Position numbers and translations under genes: made by a program. Below, piece after piece: positions 50,802-58,687 of a stretch of DNA of 64,000 nt. The notes under the pieces were generated by a model that was given only the letters and a program-made list of their open reading frames with translations, had not been told where the DNA came from and did not search any database. Positions within the stretch are counted from its first letter, which is position 1. Every line of letters starts with the position of its first letter. Origin of the DNA: DASZVB01 sp035545855 (GTDB lineage: Bacteria > Myxococcota_A > Polyangia > Polyangiales > Polyangiaceae); assembly GCA_035545855.1 (NCBI GenBank), contig DASZXK010000082.1:37939-101938 (forward strand). The letters run 5' to 3'.

Positions 50802-52214
50802 ATGGCTCCGGCTCAGGACACCTCCGTCCCCACCGACGCGGCTCCGTCCGCCGAGCCCCCGCACCGCGTTCTCGGCGGCTCGTACGAGATCCTCCGAGAG
50901 CTCGACTCCGGGGCGATGGGCGTCGTCTACGAGGCGGAGCACCGGCGGCTCCGCCGCCACGTCGCGGTGAAGGTGCTCGCCCGAGGCCTCGCGGAACGGC
51001 CGGACGTGCTCCAGCGGTTTCGTCGAGAGGCGGACGTCATGAGCTGCCTCGAGCACCCGCACATCGTCACGATCCTGGACTTCGACGTGACCGAGCTCGG
51101 CGAGCCCTATCTCGTGCTCGAGCTCCTCCACGGGGAAACGCTCACGGCGCGGCTCGAGCGAGAAGCGCCGCTCGGGCTCGAGGAGGCGCGGGACATCGTG
51201 CTCCAGGTCGGGAGCGCGCTCGCCGCCGCGCACGAGGCGTCCATCGTGCATCGCGATCTCAAGCCTTCGAACATCTTCCTCGTCGGCAAGCCCACCGAGG
51301 CGCCCTTCGTGAAGCTCCTCGACTTCGGCATCAGCAAGCACCTCGGGAGCGGGCCTCACGTCACGCAGGTCGGCACGCTCGTCGGCACGCCGGAGTACAT
51401 GGCTCCGGAGCAGGCGGCTGCGAAGAACGAGCTGGTCGACGCTCGGACGGATCAGTACGCCCTCGCCCTGGTCGCGTACGAGATGCTCACCGGCACGCAG
51501 CCATACGCGGAAGGCGACCTCGCGGACATCCTCGGGAAGATCGCCACGCTCGAGGCGCCGCCGGCGTCGTCTCTCTCTCCCTGGGTTCCAGAGGAAGTGG
51601 ACGCGGTGCTCGCGCGAGCCCTGAAGAAGGATCCGAGGCAGCGCTTCAAGGACGTGCGCGAATTCACGCGTCGGTTCGCGGAAGCGATCTCGCCGTGGGC
51701 GTCGCGGGCCCCGTCCGAGTCGAGTCCAGCCCCGGTGAGCCGCGTCCGGGATCGCGCCGCCGCGGGGGGACGAGAAATCCAGGCCCGGCTCGAGGCCGTG
51801 CATCGGAGCCTCGAAGCGGATCGCCCCGCCGAGGCCGCCGAGCACGCTCGTTCCGTCCTCCAGCTCGCGAGCCAGACCGACGAGCTCGAGGTCCATCGAC
51901 TGGCGGAGGACGCCGAACCCCTGCTCGCGCGCGCGCTGCTCGCGTCGCTCGGGTCGCCGGGGAGCGTCGTCGCTCCGGTCTCCGATCCCGGTACGGGCGC
52001 GCGCCCGTCGTCGTCCAGGGCGGCGTTTCTCCTCAGCCGGATCGACGCGCCGATGACCGTGTCGGAGATCCTCGACGTCGGCTGGCTGTCTCACATCGAG
52101 ACGCTCCTCTGCCTGTCGCAGCTCGTCGCGGCGGGGGCGCTTCGCGTCGGGCCGCCCCCGGGCTCGTCCCCGGCAGCCGCGGCGCCGCCCGCCTCCGGCT
52201 GGGCACACACGTAG
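50802..52214 (+). CDS. Eukaryotic-like Ser/Thr protein kinase
   Basis: 470 aa from the ATG at 50802. The kinase domain (about 25-280) has a glycine loop LDSGAMGVVYEA (one Gly replaced by Asp-Ser), VAVKVLA (ATP Lys), HRDLKPSNIFL and DFG in LLDFGIS, plus GTPEYMAPEQ in the activation segment. No membrane helix, so cytoplasmic. The C-terminal 190 residues include a helical region and a small domain ending FLLSRIDAPMTVSEILDVG, a pattern seen in myxobacterial regulators. The next gene starts 7 bp after the stop, so this kinase may be in one operon with the ThDP-SRPBCC-KAS III genes and may control them. Confidence 0.9.
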   Translation: MAPAQDTSVPTDAAPSAEPPHRVLGGSYEILRELDSGAMGVVYEAEHRRLRRHVAVKVLARGLAERPDVLQRFRREADVMSCLEHPHIVTILDFDVTELGEPYLVLELLHGETLTARLEREAPLGLEEARDIVLQVGSALAAAHEASIVHRDLKPSNIFLVGKPTEAPFVKLLDFGISKHLGSGPHVTQVGTLVGTPEYMAPEQAAAKNELVDARTDQYALALVAYEMLTGTQPYAEGDLADILGKIATLEAPPASSLSPWVPEEVDAVLARALKKDPRQRFKDVREFTRRFAEAISPWASRAPSESSPAPVSRVRDRAAAGGREIQARLEAVHRSLEADRPAEAAEHARSVLQLASQTDELEVHRLAEDAEPLLARALLASLGSPGSVVAPVSDPGTGARPSSSRAAFLLSRIDAPMTVSEILDVGWLSHIETLLCLSQLVAAGALRVGPPPGSSPAAAAPPASGWAHT

Positions 52215-52221
52215 GCCGCCG

Positions 52222-53895
52222 ATGCTCGTCCGGGACGTCCTCGTCGAACAATTCGTCCGCCTCGGGGTTCGTCACGTCTTCGGGGTCGGCGGAGCGAACA
52301 TCGAGGATCTCTTCTCGGCCGTGCAGGCGAGGCGTCCCGAGATCCGCGCCGTGCTCTGCAAGCACGAGCACGCGGCCGGCACGGCGGCGGACGCGTACGC
52401 GCGTCTCCGGGGCTTCGGCGTGGTGATGGCGACGTCCGGCGGCGGCGCGATGAACCTCGTCCACTCCCTCGCGGAGGCGCGGGCGTCGCACGTCCCCGTT
52501 CTCGCGATCGTCGGGGAGCCGCCGACGGAGCTCCAGGGGCGGGGCGCGTTCCAGGACACGAGCGGCAAGGGGAACACGCTCGATGCGCGTCTCGTGTTCC
52601 AGGCGGCGACCGGGCGCGCGGTCCGCCTCGGTCATCCCGGGGATCTTCCCGCGGCTCTCGACTCGCTCCTGGACGGCATCCTCGGGGCGTCCGCGGGGCC
52701 CGGCGTGCTCCTCGTCGCGAAGGACTTCCAGCGGGCCGAGGTGACGGCAGCGCCGCGATGGTGGCGCAAGGCCGTCGTGCCCGTGGTGCCGGCCGGAAAC
52801 GAGCTCGACGCGGCGGTCCGGAATCTCGAATCCCGCTCGGTGGTCGTCCTCGCGGGAGCGGAGGTGGCGCGGGCGGGGGCGCGTCGTCAGCTCGCGGAGC
52901 TGGTCGAACGGCTGGACGCGCGCGTCGCGACCACGCCCGACGGGCGCGACGCGTTCGCGAACGGCGACGGGCGGTTCCTCGGTGTCGTCGGCGGGATGGG
53001 GCACCCCGCCGTGAACGCGGCCCTGGCGGAGGCGGAGACCGTCCTCGTCGTGGGGACGCGGCTCCCGCTCCTCGCACGGCAAGGTGCCGAGGGCGTGCTT
53101 CGCGAGCGGACGCTGGTCTCCGTGGGGCACGACCCTCCGTACGTCCGAGGCCTCGCGAACCTCCACGTCGGCGGCGATCTCGCGCTCGCGCTCGGCGCGC
53201 TCGCGCGGCGTCTCGGTCGGGGGAGCGCCGCTTCGGCGCCGAGGGCCCCGGTGGAAGCCGGGCGCACCGAGGTGCGTCCGGACGCACGGCTGACGGCATC
53301 GGTCGTCCTCCGGCTCGTGAACGAGGCCGCGAACGGCGCGGCCGTCATCCTCGCCGACGCGGGAAACACCGGCGCGACCGCCGCGCACGAGCTCGCCGCG
53401 CCCGCGGACGGCAGATACCTCATGGCGATGGGGATGGCCGGCATGGGCTACACGTTCGGTGCGGCGACCGGTGCGGCGTGCGCGACGGGAAAGCGCGTGA
53501 TCGCGGTCGCCGGGGACGGCGCGTTCTTCATGAACGGTCTCGAGATCCACACGGCCGTCGAGCACGAGCTGCCGATCACGTACGTCCTCCTGAACAACCG
53601 GGCGCACGGCATGTGTCTCGTCCGGGAGCGCCTCCTCTTGAACGAGAACGCGGGCTACAACGCGTTCCGGCCGTCTCGTCTCGGCGCGGGGCTCGCGACG
53701 ATGTTCCCCGGCCTCCGTGCCTTCGACTGCGACACGGCCGGCGAGCTCGCCGAGCGTCTGCTCGAGGCCGGGTCGAGCCCCGGTCCCGCCGTCGTCGTGG
53801 CCGAGCTCGACGAGGTGGAGGTACCGCCGTTCGCGGCGTTCCAGGCCAGAGATCCCGACGCGAAGACCGTGGAGCGCGAGCCCCGTGGACCTTGA
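52222..53895 (+). CDS. ThDP-dependent enzyme, acetolactate synthase/decarboxylase-like
   Basis: 557 aa, the normal three-domain length. N-terminal PYR domain: FGVGGANIEDLF and KHEHAAGTAADAYARL with the catalytic Glu49. The C-terminal PP domain has AGDGAFFMNGLEIHTAVE followed by LPITYVLLNN, the GDG...NN ThDP/Mg motif. The central region resembles the FAD-linked domain fold but has no obvious FAD site, as in decarboxylases such as benzoylformate decarboxylase or SAAT-like enzymes. It cleaves or joins 2-oxo acids. The next gene overlaps it by 11 bp, so its product probably feeds that pathway. Confidence 0.85.
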   Translation: MLVRDVLVEQFVRLGVRHVFGVGGANIEDLFSAVQARRPEIRAVLCKHEHAAGTAADAYARLRGFGVVMATSGGGAMNLVHSLAEARASHVPVLAIVGEPPTELQGRGAFQDTSGKGNTLDARLVFQAATGRAVRLGHPGDLPAALDSLLDGILGASAGPGVLLVAKDFQRAEVTAAPRWWRKAVVPVVPAGNELDAAVRNLESRSVVVLAGAEVARAGARRQLAELVERLDARVATTPDGRDAFANGDGRFLGVVGGMGHPAVNAALAEAETVLVVGTRLPLLARQGAEGVLRERTLVSVGHDPPYVRGLANLHVGGDLALALGALARRLGRGSAASAPRAPVEAGRTEVRPDARLTASVVLRLVNEAANGAAVILADAGNTGATAAHELAAPADGRYLMAMGMAGMGYTFGAATGAACATGKRVIAVAGDGAFFMNGLEIHTAVEHELPITYVLLNNRAHGMCLVRERLLLNENAGYNAFRPSRLGAGLATMFPGLRAFDCDTAGELAERLLEAGSSPGPAVVVAELDEVEVPPFAAFQARDPDAKTVEREPRGP

Positions 53896-54541
53896 CGTTT
53901 CCGTCGTGAAGCCCGGCGCCCTCGAGAGCATCCCCGAGCTGGTCCGCTGCGAGGACTTCGACCGCGAAGCCCTCGGTGAACGGATCACGGAGATGACCCA
54001 CACCGTGTATCGCCACGAGCAGGTCTACGGCCCGTACATCACCATCCACGAGCACGTGGAATGTCCGCCGGAGGACGTATTCCGCTACATGGCGAACCCC
54101 TACAGCCTGCTCGAGTGGACGTACTCGGTGCGGGAGCTTCGACCGGCGGGGCCGGCCGGGCTCCTCGTCGGAGTGGATTCGGGACGGACGCCCATCTACT
54201 GCCGCACCGTCGCGTGCGCGGAGGCTCGCACGGTGGACTACCACTGCGCCTGGGACCAGGGTCGGGAGCTCTGGATGGTGTACCTGAACCGGATCGTCCC
54301 CGCGGCGACGGTGCTCGGGCGATCGGGCTCCGTCGTCATCTGGACGAATTGCCGGCACCCCTACTACGAAAAGAACCCGTTCCCCGAGCTCGCCCCCGGC
54401 CGGAGCGAGTGGGTGGGGGACTGGTGGCCGCTGTTCTACGCGGGTCACACGCTGGAGCTCCGGAACCTGAAGCGGATCCTCGAGTACCGCGCGTCGCACG
54501 GCCTCGACGTCGGGCCCTACGTCCGCGAGGCGACCCCGTGA
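53885..54541 (+). CDS. SRPBCC-fold protein (polyketide cyclase/START-like)
   Basis: 218 aa from the GTG at 53885, overlapping the ThDP gene by 11 bp. YITIHEHVECPPEDVFRYMANPYSLLEWTYSV is the opening strand and helix of a SRPBCC (START/polyketide cyclase) fold, with the usual VxxxWxx-type positions. The C-terminal part, ELRNLKRILEYRAS, is the long closing helix. Such proteins bind or cyclise hydrophobic intermediates. Its stop overlaps the KAS III-like gene (GTGA). Confidence 0.8.
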   Translation: MDLDVSVVKPGALESIPELVRCEDFDREALGERITEMTHTVYRHEQVYGPYITIHEHVECPPEDVFRYMANPYSLLEWTYSVRELRPAGPAGLLVGVDSGRTPIYCRTVACAEARTVDYHCAWDQGRELWMVYLNRIVPAATVLGRSGSVVIWTNCRHPYYEKNPFPELAPGRSEWVGDWWPLFYAGHTLELRNLKRILEYRASHGLDVGPYVREATP

Positions 54542-55566
54542 CCCCCGTCAGCCTGCTCGGCGTCGCGAGCTACCTCCCGGAGCGTGTGGTGACGAACGAC
54601 TTCTTCGCCGCGGGCACCGAGACGCGCAAGGGCATGTTCACCGCGCCGAGGACGCGCCGCCACGTCGCGCCGGGCGAGAGCGCGGCGGACATGATCGTGA
54701 AGGCCGCAACCCGACTCTGCCGCGAACGGGGGCTCGATCCGGCGCGGGACGTCGACGCCCTCTTCACGAACGTATCCGTCCCGGACCAGGCGTTCACCGG
54801 GTGCGGGGCGGAGGTGGCTCATCGGCTCGGTGCGAAGCCCCGCTTCGTCGTCGATCTCCACAACGGCGGCTGCGTCGCGTTCATCTACATGATGGAGCTC
54901 GTCCAGGCGCTCGTCGGAAGCGGCGGCGTCCGCGGAGCGCTCCTCTGCAACGTCCAGAACGCGGCGGGTCGCGTGTTCGCCCAGGAAGGCGTTCGCGACC
55001 GGTCTCAGGCCCCGGTCCCCGGAGACGGCGCGGGAGTCGGCTGGGTCGCCGCGAGCGACGCGTCGCCGATCCTGTCCGTCGTCCACGAGATACACGGCGA
55101 GTTCTCGCGGGACATGGACGCGGCGGGGGACGACGGCCGGCGGTACTGGGAGCCCGGGCAAAGCCCCATCACGATCCGCTTCACGGAAGAGCGCGTCGCT
55201 TCCATCATCGAGCGCGGCAACCGCCTCGTGCCGGACCTCGTCCTCCGCGCGTGCAAGGACGCGGGCGTGGCCGTCCGGGACGTCGACCTCCTCGTCACGA
55301 ACCAGCCGAACTCGATCTTCGTGCGGAACTGGCACGAGGCGCTCGAGCTCCCGCCGGAGCGGCACCACGACACGTTCGCCGAATACGGGAACCTCTTCGG
55401 CGCCGCGCTCCCCGTGAACCTCGACGACGCGATCCGGCGCGGGAAGCTCCGGCCCGGCATGCTGCTCGCGCTCGGCGGGTTCGCCCACGCCGGGGACTAC
55501 GCTGCGGCGGCCATCGTACGCTGGGGAGGCGAGGTCGCCGCGAACGAGCGCCATCGGGACGGATGA
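54538..55566 (+). CDS. 3-oxoacyl-ACP synthase III-like enzyme with replaced catalytic His
   Basis: 342 aa, GTG start overlapping the upstream stop. Thiolase fold with PVSLLGVASYLPERVVTN at the start, Cys112 in LHNGGCVAFIYMMEL (same position as the FabH nucleophile), GDGAGVGWV, and the third active-site Asn285 in YGNLFGAALPV. The position of the FabH His (HQAN) reads TNQPN (Asn255), so the His is lost. Without it decarboxylative condensation is unlikely; acyl transfer or a different Claisen-type reaction is more likely. This is inferred from the family and has not been tested. Confidence 0.85.
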   Translation: MTPVSLLGVASYLPERVVTNDFFAAGTETRKGMFTAPRTRRHVAPGESAADMIVKAATRLCRERGLDPARDVDALFTNVSVPDQAFTGCGAEVAHRLGAKPRFVVDLHNGGCVAFIYMMELVQALVGSGGVRGALLCNVQNAAGRVFAQEGVRDRSQAPVPGDGAGVGWVAASDASPILSVVHEIHGEFSRDMDAAGDDGRRYWEPGQSPITIRFTEERVASIIERGNRLVPDLVLRACKDAGVAVRDVDLLVTNQPNSIFVRNWHEALELPPERHHDTFAEYGNLFGAALPVNLDDAIRRGKLRPGMLLALGGFAHAGDYAAAAIVRWGGEVAANERHRDG

Positions 55567-55588
55567 CGACTCTCCCTCGTGGCTGCGC

Positions 55589-55594
55589 TAGGCT
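55589..55594 (+). promoter_or_regulatory. -10-like hexamer TAGGCT 10 nt before the lipoprotein start
   Basis: TAGGCT, then 10 nt, then the ATG at 55605. The same hexamer precedes the GH18 gene. Confidence 0.35.
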
Positions 55595-55604
55595 TCCCGC
55601 TCGG

Positions 55605-56375
55605 ATGCCGCTCGTCTCACGCCTCGTTCCGGCCCCTGCCCGATGGGTTCTTCCGCTCTGTCTTCGGATCGCGCCTCTCGGCGCGTGCGCCTGCGGCCCC
55701 TCCTCGCACGCGGCCGGGGCCGCGATGACGGATGCCGGCGGTGATCGGAATCCGGGTGACGCCGTCACGGATGCCGCGTCTTCGGGCCCCGTCCTCGGCA
55801 CGGCGGTCCGCGGGGATCTCGTCTTCGAGCTCCGGAAGGCGCTTCCCGGACCGGGCGCGCCGATCGCGAGCGTGAACTACCTCTGCTCCGCGTGCGGCCC
55901 GGGGGACGTCGACGCGTACGAGTCGGCGACCCTGCCGTCGGGGTTCGAGCGCGAGGCCCTCCGCGAGACGCTCGCGGCGCGCGCCATCCTGAGGGCGATC
56001 CCCGACGCGCAAGGGGAGCCACGCGACCTCGACGTCCTCCCGTCCGTTCCGGGCGCCGAGTTCCAGCTCGGCGCCGCGCCTCAGGGAGGCACGCTGCTCG
56101 AAGGCAAGTGGGCCATGGTGGACCTTCACAGCGATCGCACGCTCGAATGGAACGCGGGGGACGAGATCCACGAGATCGGAGACGGCACCGTCACGTACAT
56201 CGCGTTCCTCATCGAGAAAGGGACGGACCCGGCGACGCTCGAGGAGCTGCCGCTCCCGACGGGGTGGACGCATTCCGTCCGCACGCTGGACGCGCCCCTC
56301 AGCCTGGACGCTCGGGGCTTGCCGCACGTGTTCCTGTCTCTCTCCGACAAGCACCTCTGGCAGCGGGTCGAATGA
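55605..56375 (+). CDS. Small lipoprotein of unknown function
   Basis: 256 aa. The signal MPLVSRLVPAPARWVLPLCLRI ends APLGAC, a lipobox (Cys29 or Cys31). A short Ala/Gly/Asp-rich linker is followed by a domain with VRGDLVFELRKALPGPGAPIASVNYLCSACGPGD and late acidic beta strands. No similarity recognised. An ATG at 55563 in the same frame is possible but lies before the -10. Predicted outer-membrane protein. Confidence 0.65.
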   Translation: MPLVSRLVPAPARWVLPLCLRIAPLGACACGPSSHAAGAAMTDAGGDRNPGDAVTDAASSGPVLGTAVRGDLVFELRKALPGPGAPIASVNYLCSACGPGDVDAYESATLPSGFEREALRETLAARAILRAIPDAQGEPRDLDVLPSVPGAEFQLGAAPQGGTLLEGKWAMVDLHSDRTLEWNAGDEIHEIGDGTVTYIAFLIEKGTDPATLEELPLPTGWTHSVRTLDAPLSLDARGLPHVFLSLSDKHLWQRVE

Positions 56376-56415
56376 GACCCCGCCCGGGGCGGACGCCGTC
56401 CTCGAGGTGCTCCGC

Positions 56416-57630
56416 CTAGTCTGCGTCTGCCTTCCGGAGCGCCTCGAAGAACGCGATCGTCTCGTCTGCGTTCTCCATGAACCTCGGATCCACGCTGGTC
56501 TTCACGATCACGAACTCCTTCGCCGGGTCCACGAAGATGAACTGGCCCCAGACACCGGCGGCCATGAACGCGCCCGACGCCGGGATCCACCACTGGTACT
56601 CGTAGCCCCACGGATGCTTCGGGAGCGTTCCGGGGGCGCGTGCCGGCTCGACGCGCGTCGACTCGCGGATCCATTCCTCCGGCACGATGCGCTGGCCGTC
56701 CCAGTCGCCGAAGCGAGCCGCGAGCCGGCCGATCTTCGCGTAATCGCGGAGGCGGACGTTGAGGCAGCAGAACGCGAGCTCGGCGCCGTCGTCGCTCTCC
56801 GCGTTCCACGTCGCGTCGTATTCCATGCCGAGCGGCGTCCAGAGCTTCTCCTGGAGATACTCGGCGAGTGATTTCCCGACGGCGTGCCGGAGCGCGAGCC
56901 CGAGGGCGAACGTGTCCGAGCTCGCGTAGTGGAACGCGTCGCCCGGGGGACGGAGCGCTTTCCGGGTCCCGAGGTAGTGCACCGCGCTCTCCCGGAAATA
57001 GAGGAGCCGCGCGAACATCGTGTGGATGTCCGACGTCGGGTCGTCGTACTCCTCGCTGAAGTCGATCCCGGAGGACATCGTGAGTGCGTCCCGGACGGGG
57101 ACGGCGCCGTAGGCGGACCCTCGGAACTCCGGAACGAGCGTCTCGAGCTTCGTCCCGAGGTCCGGGAACTTCCCCTCGGCCTTCGCGATGCCGATGAGGA
57201 GGGACACGACGGACTTCGCCACCGACCAGGACGTGAGCGGGGAATCCTCGCGGGCGCCGCGGAAGTACTGCTCCGTGAGGATCGTTTCGCCCCGGAGGAC
57301 GAGGAGGCCCGTCGTCACCGTGCGGTCGAGGAAATCCGTGACGGGGACGTCTTTGCCACCGAACCGGAACGAGGCGGGAAGGGGACGGAGGACCGTCTGG
57401 AAGCGATGGGGGACGCGCGCGTGCGTGAGCGTCTTCGCGGGGAAGATGGCGTCCATCTCGCGGAAGTTCTCGATGCGGGAGCCCGGCGCGAAGAGCCGCA
57501 TCTGCCGGAGCGAATTGCGGCTGGACCAGGGCCTGCCCGCGGCGACGGCGAGCGCCAGCACGGCGCCGCCCGCCAGGGCGACCGCGCGGCGCAGCGTGGC
57601 ATTCCGGGTCGGGGAAGGGGATGCGTTCAT
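56416..57630 (-). CDS. Serine hydrolase of the beta-lactamase/penicillin-binding fold
   Basis: 404 aa from the ATG at 57630. An N-terminal hydrophobic stretch (about 10-33) may be a signal or membrane anchor. SWSVAKS carries the catalytic Ser136 and Lys139 (SxxK), FHYASSDT the YxN-like tyrosine, and HPWGYEYQWW the third box. The family includes class C beta-lactamases, esterases and D-Ala-D-Ala peptidases; which one is not determined. Its start overlaps the HxlR gene by 4 bases, so both are in one operon. Confidence 0.88.
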   Translation of the reverse strand: MNASPSPTRNATLRRAVALAGGAVLALAVAAGRPWSSRNSLRQMRLFAPGSRIENFREMDAIFPAKTLTHARVPHRFQTVLRPLPASFRFGGKDVPVTDFLDRTVTTGLLVLRGETILTEQYFRGAREDSPLTSWSVAKSVVSLLIGIAKAEGKFPDLGTKLETLVPEFRGSAYGAVPVRDALTMSSGIDFSEEYDDPTSDIHTMFARLLYFRESAVHYLGTRKALRPPGDAFHYASSDTFALGLALRHAVGKSLAEYLQEKLWTPLGMEYDATWNAESDDGAELAFCCLNVRLRDYAKIGRLAARFGDWDGQRIVPEEWIRESTRVEPARAPGTLPKHPWGYEYQWWIPASGAFMAAGVWGQFIFVDPAKEFVIVKTSVDPRFMENADETIAFFEALRKADAD

Positions 57631-57989
57631 GGCTTGTTCCCTCGAGTCGCGAGGGCCCGGCTCCAGCGCTCCGCCCACCGCGAGACCGGAAGGAGCTCCG
57701 AGACGAGCTCCGCGCCGAGCGGTGTGAGCGCGTACCCCTCGGGATCCCTGGTCTCGACCAGCCGGACCTCGCGGAGCTCGGAGAGCCGCTGCGAGAGGAC
57801 GCTCGGCGACAGCCCTCCGCACGCCTCCTGCAGAGCGCGGAACACGAGCGGCCCGTCCCGGAGCTCCCAGAGGACCCGGAGCGTCCATCTTCGTCCGAGG
57901 AGGTCGATGAGCGCCATCACGGGGCGGCCGGTCCTCGAACCGCGGACGGGGCGCCCCGGACGGGGCGCGGATTTCTTCGGCTTCTTCAC
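57627..57989 (-). CDS. HxlR-family transcriptional regulator
   Basis: 120 aa. LIDLLGRRWTLRVLWELRDGPLVFRALQEACGGLSPSVLSQRLSEL is the HxlR winged helix. ATGA overlap with the serine hydrolase gene. The two palindromes between this gene and the CMD gene at 58111 are its probable operators. HxlR regulators usually respond to redox or small toxic molecules. Confidence 0.93.
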   Translation of the reverse strand: MKKPKKSAPRPGRPVRGSRTGRPVMALIDLLGRRWTLRVLWELRDGPLVFRALQEACGGLSPSVLSQRLSELREVRLVETRDPEGYALTPLGAELVSELLPVSRWAERWSRALATRGNKP

Positions 57990-58020
57990 GGCAGGTCGCT
58001 CCAGGGCGGCGGAGAGGGTT

Positions 58021-58072
58021 GCGCTACGGAAAACGTAGCGCTAGTGATCGGATTGCTACGGAAAGAGTAGCA
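58021..58072. promoter_or_regulatory. Two spaced palindromes, likely HxlR operators
   Basis: The first has GCGCTACG and CGTAGCGC arms at 58021-58028 and 58034-58041 with a 5-nt centre. The second has TGCTAC and GTAGCA arms at 58054-58059 and 58067-58072. Both share the half-site GCTACggaaa and are 32 bp apart, three turns of DNA. They lie in the divergent gap between the HxlR and CMD genes. Confidence 0.75.
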
Positions 58073-58110
58073 GTTCCCGCCCGGCGAGTCCGGGCGAATC
58101 CGGAGGACGC

Positions 58111-58668
58111 ATGGAACCCCGAATCCAGCCGAAAGAGCGCCCGTATCCCGAGGACATGGAGACCACTCTCGCCCGCTTGATGCCGCCCGGCGTGGAGCCG
58201 CTGCTCCTCTTTCGCGTGCTCGCGCGGGACCCGCGGCTGTTCCGGAAGTTCATGGCCGGCGGTCTCCTCGATCGCGGGACCTTGTCCCTCCGGGAGCGGG
58301 AAATCGCCATCGACCGCACGACGGCCCGCACGGGCGCCGAGTACGAATGGGGCGTCCACGTCGCCGTCTTCGGGCCACGCGTCGGAATCGGCGATGCCGA
58401 GCAGCGCGCGATCGTCGAACCCGGGGCGGACGCGCCGTGCTGGGCCCCGAACGAACGGCTCATCGTGCGCCTGATGGACCAGCTCCACGACCACGCCGAC
58501 GTCGACGACGCCCTCTTCGCGGAGCTCCGGGAGACGTTCACGGAGGAACAGGTCCTCGAGCTCCTGCTCCTCGCGGGGTTCTACCGGACGGTGTCCTATC
58601 TGGTGAAGGGCCTCCGGCTCCCGCTCGAGTCCTTCGGCGCGAAGTTTCCGGAGCCCTCCCCGCAGTGA
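58111..58668 (+). CDS. Carboxymuconolactone decarboxylase/AhpD-like family protein, no Cys pair
   Basis: 185 aa; ATG with GGAGG upstream. LSLREREIAIDRTTARTGAEYEWGVHVAVFG is the CMD/AhpD core, but the CxxC redox pair of AhpD is absent, so peroxidase-like action is unlikely. Members are small decarboxylases or hydrolases. It is divergent from the HxlR operon and shares its control region, so it is a likely HxlR target. Confidence 0.9.
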   Translation: MEPRIQPKERPYPEDMETTLARLMPPGVEPLLLFRVLARDPRLFRKFMAGGLLDRGTLSLREREIAIDRTTARTGAEYEWGVHVAVFGPRVGIGDAEQRAIVEPGADAPCWAPNERLIVRLMDQLHDHADVDDALFAELRETFTEEQVLELLLLAGFYRTVSYLVKGLRLPLESFGAKFPEPSPQ

Positions 58669-58687
58669 CCGGGCCGCTGATCGTCTC

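Noticed and set aside
47535..52208. Another long antisense open frame (over 1500 codons)
   Set aside because: It covers chrA, the beta-helix gene and the Ser/Thr kinase on the other strand; it has low-complexity Arg/Glu sequence and no motif.
52212..52217. TAGGCC before the ThDP gene as a -10
   Set aside because: It is made from the stop codon of the kinase gene and is only 4 nt from the start; operon reading is simpler.
4951..56375. MYXO-CTERM sorting tail on the lipoproteins
   Set aside because: None of the C-termini has the Cys-containing hydrophobic tail with a terminal Arg cluster; anchoring is by N-terminal lipid instead.
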